Source of the DNA: Dipetalonema caudispina
Taxonomy: Eukaryota; Nematoda; Chromadorea; Rhabditida; Onchocercidae
Length of the DNA: 64,000 bases
Assembly: GCA_013365325.1 (NCBI GenBank)
Contig: JABVXV010000040.1
Coordinates: 248,001-312,000, forward strand
Direction of reading: 5' to 3'
The position numbers and the translations under genes are program-made. Below, in pieces: positions 1-11,889 of the stretch; the stretch's first letter is position 1, and each line of letters begins with the position of its first letter. Below the pieces are notes generated by a model. That model was given only the letters and a program-made list of their open reading frames with translations, was not told the origin of the DNA and searched no databases.

Positions 1-195
1 TGTATTATTGTGAAAATCCCAACTCAATTTTTTTTTTCATTCATATAAATGATGCTTTGAATAGGGAGTACATTCCGGTTCCCGTAAATGGATTCTCTAT
101 TCCACATTTTACATTACTTCTCGTAAAGATATGATCGCAAAAAAATTATGAAGCGGTCTCGACATTACTTTTTCCGAGACTTTTGCACTGTTTAG

Positions 196-3100
196 GCAAT
201 TGCGACCCGTATTCAATAACAGTAGGCGACATGTTTTTTTCGTCCAAGCGAGACCAATTGATGGTGGTATATTCCAGTATGGGCCAGCTCAGTCCAGGTG
301 GTGAAATTTGCTCATTTGATAATGTTCATAATCAAGTTGTAATGAACACGTAGTATCAATTTTACAGAATAAATTCTTGAAGAATTGAGTAGTTTCATAA
401 ATTTTTATAAAATATTCGAGTGGTTAGAATGAATTCTTGAACTATCAGAAGTTTTACAATAAAGATCAAAGTACAGTTCTTTACATATCTCTCATTCCAC
501 TTCAAAGCATTTTTTTAGCAGGTAATCTAGGAATGAATACTCAGGTAATTGGTTTCGACATCGATAGTTTAGGCTATCTAAAAAACGGCCTAATATGGAC
601 CATTGCTCGCAGGTTTGTTCAACTTCAGTCTGTTTCTGGATTTTTATATGAATGTTATTCTTATCACTACACCTTATTCCTCCGTATCTTCATAGATTAT
701 TTTTAATCACAACTCTATTGTCTGAAAAAGTATCCTCACTCATGATATTGCTAGAAAAAATTTTGAAGTTGTAATTTTTGTTTTTGAATTTTTAGAGTTT
801 CTTTTGGACTTTTTGCATTGCAGATGGCTGAAATTAGTTTTTTACGTGTGCTTTGTTTCTGAAGCATTTGCTCGAGCAATTATCGATTGGGAGGATCAGT
901 CGAAGGTGTTGGCCAAATTTTTATTTTGTCATGTGTTTGCTTTAATATTTCGAGCGAGTTCAATTAGCAGAATTTCTTAAGAAAGGCTGTATATATGTGG
1001 CGACTATATTTTGCAGCAGGTTATTCTGAAATGAATGCTGAGGCTATGTTTTTGTAATGCCAAGCCGTTGTTATTCTCACACAGAATTGCGTACAGGTCA
1101 GATCTTCTGAGTCATATGAAATGGTGGGAATAAACGTTTGAGAAGCTTTCCTTTAGTTTGTAAAGAGCATCATTTTTCAGGAATTTAATGAAAAATTCAA
1201 TTCTTTTGGTGAAGAAAATCCCTCAAATTGTAATCTTGGAGAATGTTTTATTAATATGATATTGACGGGACAAGCAAGTCCAGAGCTGGTGAATTTTTAT
1301 CGTAACGTACTAAAACCAACGGAATGGAAGAAAATGACTGATTGGGCAAACAGAGGTTTTGGGTCAGTATCCACTTAATTGGTTTGATTTTTACTTGATT
1401 TTTTGTTGATCAGTGCATGAATGCTTGTTTAACGTTCCTGTGTGTAAAACTGACTGCACTTTTGCTTGTTTATTTTATGGGAGCTAGAAGAAGTTCTTTG
1501 GTTACTATGAAATGACTGGCATTGTCTTCAAAGGTTTTAACGGTTATAATCGGGATCACCTTAGAATATGTAACTGGAAATAGAAATGAATTCCGAAGTT
1601 TCAGTGATATAATTGGAAGCATTGGCAGAGAGCTCCTGCCTGGGGCAGAAGCATTGCAGCATAACATGAAACAGTTATTTATCGAAGCACAATGCGCGTT
1701 ACGTAATTCTAGAACGTAAGTGTTTCGAAACCAGAATTAATAAATCACTTTATGTGTACTCCTACTCTATATTTTGACTTTTATTTTGATGCTTAAAGAT
1801 ATTTTTCATTTAATTGATAGGTTTTGAGTTGTAATATCGAAAAATTCGTTCATGGACAATTTATAGAAATGAAGTCTTACCCTTATATTTTGGGCTTCAA
1901 CATCAAAGTTGAGATCGTTGTTGTATTTTCAGTGAAAAGCTTTTACCGAAACGCCTATTCGATGTTGATGTATATCCTTACGGAAAGTATGCTGAAGAAA
2001 GTGATGAAGAAGCTTCGTTAAAAGAACTTAGAGGTTTTCAGAATTTGGCGGAAGATATTATCAATAAAATTAACGAAATGCATTTGGTAGCTACACGCAA
2101 CAGGTTCATTTTTCAGCTTTCGGTCAAGATCAGAGAGTAAAATAGTTTCAGCTTTTTTGAAAAGGCGTCCCAAAATTTATGACTGTAACTTTTGAATCAG
2201 TAGAGAATAAGTTGCAAAATAGTAAGTTGTTAAAAAATTAGATGGTCATGAAAAGTAGTAAGATAGTGAAATCTTAAAAAACAAGGGAAACCAATAGTTT
2301 CTGAACATTAATAGCCATAATTTTAGAAAGGATCTAGTCAGTTTCACTAGTTGGTTATCACAGACGCCACCATTTACGGCAAAGAACAAACGTTCCGCTG
2401 CAGAACTGAAATTCGATTTGCAGTTGATTATTGAAGTAAGTGGACTTTTGTTCTTTTTTCCCTACTTACTTAAGGGATTAGATTAACAAGATTAATAGAG
2501 AAATTTTAACATATATATATAATGTAAATAAGGAAAGTTAATAGTTATACATAATAGATTGAAATTATTTTTTCTTCAAATTTTTTGACTGATTCCTTGT
2601 TATAAAACAGCAAAACTTTTTAATTCTGGGTGACTTCAGTTTAAACTCTGAGCATATCCTCAGTTCTTTGGGCCTTATAAAGTTCACAAAAGCTTTAAAA
2701 GTTGGCACTTAAAAAAATATTCATGTTGGTAGGTATTTTAAATGACTTTGGAATTTGGATTTATTTCACATTTTGAAATGTCCTTGCAAGATTTAAGTGT
2801 TGTTGTTAAAATTTGAGAATGTTTTTTTTCCAGCATCACATGTAAATCTGATCAGTTTTTCAGTACATTAAACAAGCAACAGGTGTAAGAAGCGGGAATG
2901 CTGCAAAAGGAACTGAATCGATGACCGATGCCTTCCAAAATTATTCGTTTGATAAAGTCTCTTTCCCTATATATTTTCTAAAATTTACTGTCACTTTACC
3001 TAAATGTTTTGTACTGTTTTATTTTTTTTAGGTTCTTCAATATTTTCATCGTCAAAAACCCCTTAAATATCGCCTGGATGTACGGAGCAATGCTTGGAAT

Positions 3101-5786
3101 CTATTATGTGAACAGCAGTCTCCAAGAACTTTAGCTGATAGTATTACGAGTTGTTTTGATGTCTTACAAACCATACAAGATATATTCCTGAAAAATTTCA
3201 CCGCAGCAGTCGTAGCGGTAATTTCAAGCTTAAATTATAAATACCATACCATCGCATCATTAAGTAATAGATTGAAACTTCGGATCTTAATTAGCATTTT
3301 CTCACGAAAGAACATCAGTCGTTTAACCAACTATTTTATAGCTTTCGTTGATGTAGCTGCCCAGTTTGAAAATTCACTGCAGAGAAGCGGAAATTTTTAA
3401 TTTAAGCGAAATAATTTTGCACTGAAAATTTTCTATATATTTCGTAAGTCAGCAAATCACTTATATTTCTAAGTTCTCTTTTTCAATTTCTCTTTGGTGG
3501 AATTTTAGATAATTCTTCTCTCTTGTATTGGTAATTTATGTGTTTTCAATTTATGAAATTTAAGCAGACAAATTCAGTATTGGAACGGAGTCATGCAGAA
3601 GGTTTTGAAAAGTTTACGATATTTTTACCTCATGAAACTGCTTCTGAATGCTGTACACATGATGGTAATTGTTCACATCTTTGAGAAATTAAAATTTTTA
3701 GGAAAAAACTTTTTGATAAATTCGCAAATAATTCTGATTACTTTTGAATTTAATTGTTTTTTACTTATCTGTTTTGCATATTTTCCTATCCTTTTGCTTA
3801 GTTGGCCCTCCCTAAATACGAATATTCAGACCTTTTTTATAAACATAGTTCAGATAATTAATTGGCTAAATCAAAATAATGAATATATCTTAAGGGAGTA
3901 TTTATGTAGTTAAATACTTTTCCAGAGCAAAAGTGGTTGTCAACTATAGCGGATGAGCCATTTGCAGTATCTTGCATCGGAGTTAATGGTTCTCGTCATG
4001 TAATCTATGGAGCTTCGAGCAAAATCCTTTACGAAATGCGCTACTCAAAACAATGCATGAAAAATGTGGCTGGCTTTAGTGATGATGCGAAACAGATTTT
4101 ATCAGAAAATTCTAGTAGCAGTGGCTTCCAAGCGGAAGTTGATAACGTTAAGTTATCTTCAGATGAACAACAGCCACAGAAGACTGGAAGAACTACGAAG
4201 GGAGTTGATAATGTTATGGTATGGTTTAGTTTCTTGATGCCAATAATTAAATTGTGCCACCGACAACCTACAGCGAAAGAACGTAACATAGTAATATGAT
4301 GGCCAATGCTATGGATACATTTACATAAGCGTAACGCAGCGGTAAGAGTATGCTGCATAAGAAATACTAAAAATTATTTAATCACTATGAAGTCATTAGT
4401 AGATGCAACATCACGTTATTCATTCTGATCATTGAATTAATCCGAAATCTCAAAAGTATACCGGTTTATGTAAGAACCTCTTAGTATTTCGTTAAAAACC
4501 CGTTTTTTTTTAGCCCAAGTCGCCAACTTCAGCAAAACTGTTGAGGATTGAAAATTCTTTCAATCCATCAAGTAAGTTGACATCTTTATGGTTTATTTCA
4601 GAATAAATTTAGATTATTGATAATAATGGTTGCAGCTGTTTTCATGGTAAACGAAGTTTATGCTTAGTTTTCTGTTTTGTTGTAAATTTGTTCATTTTTA
4701 TAAAAGCATATCTTTAGTCAGAGAAATGCAAAAATATATCTTTAGTTAATCGTCGGCTGATGCACTTCGAGTGGTATGGCAGTGGCAGTTTTTATGGACT
4801 GTTGAAAATTTGTAAAGGCAACAAAGAGGATACAATACTGTTCAGGAGCTGCCTTTTTGATAATACAAGTTATTTACATGAGGTTTGGATTGGTTCTCAT
4901 ACTTTTTAGGTTTTTTTGGTTTTTTTACCTTCAATTTCTACGATTTTTGTTTATTCAAAGGTTGTATTTGAGCGTTACTTTCGAAGTCCTAAAGCAGATT
5001 TCTTTACATCCGAGTGATGTCTCACAGTGTGTAGTATTTCAGGATACGTCAGGTTGTACGGAGTCTTATGTGTCATTTACTCTTTCATTTCATCGGAAAT
5101 CGGGTGTCGTTTTCACAGAGAATGGTTTTCGGGCAAAATGGTTCGAAATTAAGATCCCTCTGCAAAGAATTTCAATTCTCAGTCGAAAGCAATCAAGAAG
5201 TGGTATTTATCAAAACAGTCAGGTATTCGCCTCCCTTCTTCCCTCATCTCTTTGCATTCCTTATTATTTTGCACAGTCGTTTTACAAATCCGGATTATTG
5301 CTCCTTTGACTTTGATTATGAAAACCTATTTAATAAAATATGTGTAAAGTTTCTAAAGGTACATTGGTGATTCCGTTTTCCAGGCAAAAAGTATAATTAC
5401 TGACGCTATGGATGTAACTGAACAATTGCATGTTGAAAAAGGGTTGGCTTCCGGTGAGTAAGTTATGTAGCTTATACGAGTTTTATTTCTTTAGCAGTTC
5501 CCCGTCAGTATCTATCAGTACTTAATGGAATGTAAGAAAGTTTTGTGTGGCAAGTCATTTTCTGTCAACATAATACCGAGTTCCGGTAAGTATGAAACTA
5601 AAGTTTCACGAAAAGAAGGTCATGGCTAACTAGAAATATAAGAATTAAAGGTTAGTTTAACATTAAAAAGCGCACATAAAGGCAGTTAAACGATCTCTTT
5701 TCACAGAACAACAAGAGGAAGAAGGGATGGAAGAAAGTGTTCAGCTGAGGAGAAGTGTAAGGAAACGAAAACCACTGAAGAAATAA
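196..5786 (+). CDS. emb-30: Anaphase-promoting complex subunit 4 (APC4/EMB-30), 5' partial
   Basis: APC4 is a platform subunit of the APC/C ubiquitin ligase, which drives the metaphase-anaphase transition. Exons I support: 196-297, 522-612, 824-905, 1181-1366, 1534-1715, 1933-2103, 2327-2435, 2864-2956, 3032-3217, 3568-3664, 3926-4218, 4514-4571, then 4746-4882, 4961-5013, 5043-5202, 5384-5453, 5707-5786, all phase-compatible. The motif GQASPELVNF followed by EWKKM matches the vertebrate APC4 block GQxSPELQxF..GLKKLG. FTSWL matches the FRWLY helix, FDKVLQYF matches NVERVGQYL, and GVNGSRHVIYGASSKILYEM matches the C-terminal beta segment. The N-terminal WD40 half must lie before base 1. About 715 residues are visible. 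Identity is firm up to about 4571. The last five exons (ending RRSVRKRKPLKK) resemble nothing I know in APC4 and could be a nematode extension or a second gene. A read-through stop at 4604-4606 would be the alternative APC4 end. Confidence 0.82.
4746..5786 (+). CDS. Unrecognised C-terminal extension of APC4, or separate downstream gene
   Basis: Five exons (4746-4882, 4961-5013, 5043-5202, 5384-5453, 5707-5786) join in frame to a peptide of about 170 residues. It begins near MHFEWYGSGSFYGLL if the ATG at 4760 is used, and ends in an acidic QQEEEGMEE run followed by the basic RRSVRKRKPLKK. The first exon is preceded by TTTAG, so it could be a cis-splice acceptor joined to the APC4 exon ending at 4571 (phase 1, compatible) or a trans-splice acceptor for an operon gene. 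The basic tail could be a nuclear localisation signal. I do not recognise the family. The donor used after the third exon is uncertain: GAAGTG ending at 5202 keeps the frame, whereas the stronger-looking donor near 5221 does not. Confidence 0.5.
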
Positions 5787-6643
5787 GATATTTCGCAATC
5801 TCTTGTGTTTACATTTGATTCTTGTTGATTTTATTCAGTTGAAATTTTAGTTACATTTCTTACTTTAAATTTATTGTTTTTTAATGGAATATGTTCAACA
5901 GGAAATTAATTCGAAATTTGCTGCAATTGAGTTGATCTGAAATCTATGATATCTCGTTTTCCGCGATCTCGAGATTCTATGTATCCAGCTGAGACAATCT
6001 TTTTACCTCGGTTCTTCAAGAAAGTATTAGGAACTACATTTCAACAGCATCTAAGGAAATATTGCATCTTTATGATGATACGTGCCTGTTTTTAACGTTT
6101 ATCTAACGTCAAAGTGCATTCCTTCTTTTCGGATCTCATGTTTTGAAGTTGTATTCTTTGTCGTTTTTTGCATAATTTATTGTTTTTTGATCGTTTTTAT
6201 GTTAACGAGTGCTAATATATAAACGATTTTATCACATGATGAAACTTTTTGTTTTATGGTATAACAGGCTTACCGTTACTTGTATGATCTTTGCTAAGAA
6301 TTGTTGGTATCGATGGATCACACACTGAGAAGCTTCATGGGTATTAAGAAGATACTACCTTATGTGATAGGGAAAAGTTTTTTTTTTGCTTCGTTTTTAA
6401 ACAGATTGGAATGGGAACAGTAGAGTTTCATGAGCTTTATGCTTTAGCATTAGGCTGGCACTGTTTCATATTAATATATGGCACTGCGTTTTTGCTGCTG
6501 CTTATTCAGTTTGCAATAGAACTACGAATGTGAAATGGACAAATTGGGCTATTTCGTTCTTTCTTACATTTTAATCAAATTGTAGAGAATACCATCTGTT
6601 AAATTGTTTACCATTTATTCACATCGGATACCAAATCGGTCGA
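5787..6643. other. Intergenic, APC4 to transporter
   Basis: No supported coding exon. It presumably holds the 3' UTR of the upstream gene and the promoter of the transporter. A splice-acceptor-like TTGTAG near 6577-6587 lies about 58 bases before the transporter ATG and could receive a spliced leader. Confidence 0.5.
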
Positions 6644-9600
6644 ATGGGTGAGGACAGTACAAGTGTCAGCGATGTTAGACATTTGGTGCAACAGGAAACA
6701 CGAAAGGGTGACGTCATTTCGTGAGTTTTCTGATAAACTAAAAAGCAAGTTTAACGCATTATTTTGGAGTATAATGTAGACTTCGTAATAACAATTCAAG
6801 TTTAACTTTTGTCACTACTTTCTATTAACATAGGTTTGGCTTTTTTCTGCATTTTATGAAGTACATTTGCAGACCACATCGGGCAATAATGACTCTTTCT
6901 AAAAGTATGTTTAATGCTGGTTGCTTTTCGTTGCCATATGCTTGGAAACTTGGAGGTTTATGGGTAGGTTTCTGTTTCATTTGATACACAGATCATAATG
7001 GATTCAATTAAATATGTAAACATGCATTGATTATACGGATGTTTCACGTGTTAACTTTTTTGCACAAGTTCTTGAAAAAATGCAAATTTTATGTATTAAT
7101 TATTCAGATGTCTTTGGCATTAAATTTTGTCATTGCGGGCTTTAATTGGTATGGAGATCATATTCTTGTTAGATCTTCACAACACCTGGCAAAAAAATCA
7201 GAACGTGTTTCACTTGATTATGGTCATTTTGCCAAGAAAGTCTGTGATTTCAGCGATATAAGGATATTACGGAATAACAGCAAAATTATTATGTAAGTCA
7301 AATAAATTCAATCTGATTTGAGAAGTCACGTAATGGATAACTTAAATGTAAAATTTATGTCGGTTAGTGAAAATAGATGTGAATTTCGTTGAGCATGCAA
7401 AAATATGACTACTATCCTTGTCCATACAAGTTTTTCCATCAGTGTGAAGTTTGCCTATCTGATAAATGCATTTGTTACGCTGAGATTAAGAATGGAGCGC
7501 CTGATTGTGTGCCCAAGAGCAGTTAATTACAATAGATAGTAATTATTTTTATTCACTGTTTAGTTATTATTAGAATATGAGACCTGGAGCGTTCAATTTT
7601 ATCTGTTTGTGCTATATTACATCACTTATCGTTTTTTGGAATTAGCGAAATCGTCTTAGTTTTCAATTTTCGGGATTAAAAATCATCTGCATATTTAATG
7701 ATTTATTGTTCTTTGTAGGTATATAGTAAATATTACTATTCTGTTCTATCAGTTAGGTATGTGCAGCGTTGCAATATTGTTTATAGCAGATAATATGAAT
7801 CATTTACTGGGCGATTACATTGTGGGTGGTGTCAAAGTAATGGCTCTTATTTCATTTGGTAGGTTCCTTTCGATGTTTGTTCAATTTCAGATAATTTTTG
7901 CATACTTGCGTTTTGATAAACTTTGTGCGAAATATGGTGATATAAAATTAATCGATTATAGAACAGAATAAACACAAGCGAGTAAAGTTGAGATTATTCC
8001 CGTTAACGATGCCTCAGTTGAAAAATAAATCTTTTTTGAAGATTCTGGAGTTAGCAAGCTTTTAAATAAATCTGTCGGTCAATTTTCATACTTTATAGAG
8101 AGGTCTATTTAGGAAGTTATCTATGAGATACTTCAAATAATAAAAGTTCAAAACACAATTGATGCTCTACTTGGAATCTTATACACCTTTGTAAGTTTTT
8201 AAAGATATTCATTACTCGCTTCATTGTTGGCATATCTTTAGTACCCATTCTTGTACTAAATATGTTCACGGAAATGCGTCTGCTCAGTGTGTTTGCGATG
8301 GTTTCATCGGTATTTTTCCTGCTGGGTGCATTAGTTATTATGCAGTTCACAGTACGGCAGCCAAATCATTGGGAAGAACTTCCTGCTGTAACTAACTTTA
8401 CTGGTGTCATCATGTTCGTTGGAATGGCGATGTATGCTTTTGAAGGACAAACAATGGTAATTATTTTTGATTTTTAGAATTTAATGAAGCCTTTATCACC
8501 TTTTCTATTCTTTAATTGAAGATCCTACCAGTGGAAAACAAACTTGAAACACCAGAGGATTTCCTGAATAACTTTGGTGTGTTACCAACAACAATGTGTT
8601 TTTGTACATTATTCATGATTGCAATCGGTTTTTACGGTTATACAGCATTTGGATCAAATACGCAGCCAACTATCACTATGAATGTGCCAAAAGAGGGGTT
8701 AGTTGCCTTCTATATTTGAAAATTTCTAGAATTGATTTTAGCATTTCACTCATTTGGAAATCGTACTTTCTAATAAAGTACTTTATCTGGCATACAATTT
8801 TCTAATTTGCAACAATCGTTGGTCCAGGAATACGATTTGAAGAGGACAATTCTAAGGATAACACATGTGATGAATGGTGACCAGTATTACTTACTTTTGA
8901 TATTTTTATCACTAAAAAGTCATGTGAGATGCTTTGGGATTTAATGTCATGAGAAGCGGGAAGCTGTTAATTTATGAGTTAATGAACATATCTATTTTAG
9001 GTTATACTCAACGATCAATGTATTTCTGATGTTGCAATCGATGCTCGGCCATGCTGTTGCCATGTATGTCATATTAGATATGTTTTTCAGTGGTTTCCAT
9101 CGGAAATTTACAAGTCGCTTTCCAACTGTTTCAAAAGTAATTGTCGATAAAGGATTCAGGTTTGATTCAAACGATTCATTTTAAAGGAATTTTTTATGTA
9201 GAAAAAATGCATATACAGGGCGCACAGTATAAATTCATTTTTATCTTACCTTTTTTAACCATGCATTTTCATAAATACGATATGTTCTACCATATTGTTA
9301 TAAAAAATATATTAAAAATTGAGCATGAATAGAATTACTCTAATTTCAGAATGTTTTGGGTATCCATTACAATGTTAATGTCCATAAGTATACCTCACTT
9401 AGAAATCATGATACCCTTAGTCGGTGTAACAAGTGGTACTCTTTGTGCACTAGTATATCCACCAGTATTTGAAATGATTACATTCTGGAACGATTGGAAG
9501 GTTTCTATTCTTCTCAAAAATATAGCTTTATTTCTTGTGAAATAATATTATTTACTCATTACTCTTCTCATTCCTTAAGTTGATTTTGTTATGGAATGTG

Positions 9601-9856
9601 TGAAATCAAACACTGAATGAAATTCAAGATTCGGAAGAGCAGCAGCAGAGAGCAGAAATACTAAAGCGATGTTTCCCACCGTTTTACTCAGAACTGCTGC
9701 TTTCAGATTTCACTTAACACCCGTCAAAGATATTTAAAAATCTCATGGAACATTTTCGTCATAATAACGGGAATTTTTGCAATTATTGCTGGAATATATG
9801 CAAATTTTTTGACCATCGTCGAAAAGTTACAAACGACGGAGCAGAATCATTTCTGA
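6644..9856 (+). CDS. Amino-acid/proton symporter of the AAAP family (SLC36-like)
   Basis: Multi-pass membrane transporter that would move small neutral amino acids with protons across plasma or lysosomal membranes (family knowledge). Exons 6644-6720, 6834-6963, 7108-7292, 7719-7858, 8242-8456, 8522-8697, 9001-9159, 9350-9500 and 9707-9856 all agree in phase and give 460 aa, the normal family length. A hydrophilic N-terminus precedes TM1, where MFNAGCFSLPYAWKLGG corresponds to the family's GTGLLSLPxAxxxxG. YAFEGQTMILPVENKLETP is the strongly conserved FEGxxxxLPxENxM block after TM6. SIPHLEIMIPLVGVTSGT and LCALVYPPVFEMI are the TM9-TM10 region. About 10-11 membrane segments are visible. The start is the first ATG of an exon whose frame runs into TM1. 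Nematodes carry several SLC36 paralogues, so I give no symbol. Confidence 0.9.
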
Positions 9857-11889
9857 TTTGATATTAGTCAAAAGCGTGCAGGTGATAAGCTGTTGATTCC
9901 GTCTGTTCAATGTTCAATTTTTAAAACATTCTTGAGAAAAAATTGAGTTTAAGCTTGCAACAAGGAATGCTCTAAATGCACTTGTTAATTTATAAATTAT
10001 GTGTGATGAAATGAATTTTAATTCGGTCTGTTCCCCATTACTAATTAATGCTCCTCTACTTCGTTTTCTGAAATTTGTAAATTATGCTGTATGGAAAGTA
10101 GTGATCAAATTACTTGACAAACAAGATATGTTTCGGAAAGTACCTAATTTAGGCTCGTCAAATCCCCGTTTTATTTAAAAGTAAAATTACCTCATCTTCA
10201 GTATCTCTGTTGCTTAATGAGATAAGGTTCAGAATCAGTTGCAGGATCTCGCCATACTTTCCGTTTCATCTTCTAATCATTCCTTCACAGCACTATTCCA
10301 AATTTATGTATACAGTTATGGTGCATCACAGTATGTATAGTTTCTCTTCAGCTATGGTTGCTGGGATTGTGAGAACATTACTCTCGCCAATTATTTTGAT
10401 TTCAGTATTGTCTAATTCTTCCGGTACTTTGCAGTAATTTGTTTCTATTCCATTATATTGTACACCAGAATATATTATTTATTAAATATGTACGGCACTT
10501 TTCATCCTCTAGTCTTTTAAAAATGTTTTCTCCTTGTAATTTTATTCAATGGGTTATGTTAGTAAGTTATTCTAATTGGAACAAAGAAATGTTATTAATC
10601 TCATTGATATATCATTGAAAAATCTCATCGTATTCACTAATAATGGGATTTCTGCTTCCGATTTTCTATATAATTTGAAATTATCTATGTGGAATGGTCC
10701 ATTGATTTTGCTTTCACGCTGAATAATTTTGTGCTCATATCTTTTCAATATCTTAATGATGATTATGAGGAAAGTGATTATAAAATCTTCTTGAAATGCT
10801 TCATATTATCAAACCTGACCATCTATCTAATCTGTTCAAGATCAGTACAATAGTCGCTAAAATGATGTTTCACTTTATTTTTTCAAAAGAAACCCTACAC
10901 AAGCTCAGAAAAGACCATGCCTTTGACAAGATAAGGGATAATACACTTCCTTCCAATCTCCTCATACCACAAATAGATTTGACTCTTAGTTTCCTTTTTT
11001 TTGCTTGGTAGTAATTGATTTTCCAAATAGAAAGAAATCTTGAATAACTCACCTTCTGCTGGTAAATCCTTCTAAAGAAAACATTCCTCTCGTCTGACGA
11101 TCATCCTTACTAATTTTTGAACCATGAAAACATTGAGAAATCAAGCTGTTTGTAGTTACTGCCGTTTGTACTTTATATTTATCCTTCAGAATTAATAATA
11201 TTCCATCCAGTTTTCGTTGGCAACGTTGAACCATTTTACCACCCAGAAGCGTAAAATACAAGATCTTTCAGTCGAAATCTATGAATTATGTTTAACCTTG
11301 CCGCTACCAACCGATTCTCAACTTTTTTGATCTTTTCACTACATGATTCAATACAATTGTTAAATTTAACGTATCCTTTATTTTGAGCTCCTTTTTCATT
11401 ATTTTAATATAATCGGCATTTTCATTTTGCATTTCAAATATGTACGAAAGTTAAGATTTTTTGATCATTTTTATGCTGGGACATTCACTGTTCACCATTT
11501 AGAGTTTTATAAAATCGTTGATTTTTCTTAAACATCTGTATATAATTGAATAAGTAAGACTTGCGTCTTATGCCTCTGCCTTTTATTCAACATAAGCTAA
11601 CCTGCTTCCTCCCTCATTTAATACAGCATGAAAACAGGTCATTTTGGAGAGCTTACCGAGTTAATAATCACAATCATTACGAAATCCTATTGGTGCAGTG
11701 AGTGATTACTGTTGCTAAGTCTAACAATTCTACCACAATAATTACTATACTACAATGCAGACCTCAAAAACCATGAAATGCAACTATCCACCTGAGAGCC
11801 GTCGACTCCATTTCATTTAAAAATGTAAAAAAAACAAGGCCAAAATAAAATGAAATAAAAATTCTAGCACCACTCATCAAAATTAAAAG
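9857..11889. other. Intergenic between convergent transporter and lin-9
   Basis: Two kilobases of AT-rich sequence between two gene 3' ends. Short open frames occur, but none has splice-consistent neighbours, family similarity or unusual base composition. I see no gene here. Confidence 0.55.

Noticed and set aside
4330..4356. A-box-like sequence GTAACGCAGCGGTAAGAGTATGC suggesting a tRNA
   Set aside because: No B box (GTTCGANTC) within tRNA distance and no closing acceptor stem. It lies in an intron and is probably chance.
5043..5230. The longer open frame giving a Phe/Ser-rich peptide through this exon
   Set aside because: It cannot be joined in phase with the preceding exon ending at 5013. 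The overlapping frame read as IRQVVRSLMCHLL joins both sides.
10210..10437. 75-codon frame with a hydrophobic stretch downstream of the transporter
   Set aside because: It follows the complete transporter stop codon, has no family similarity and no intron context. Typical chance frame.
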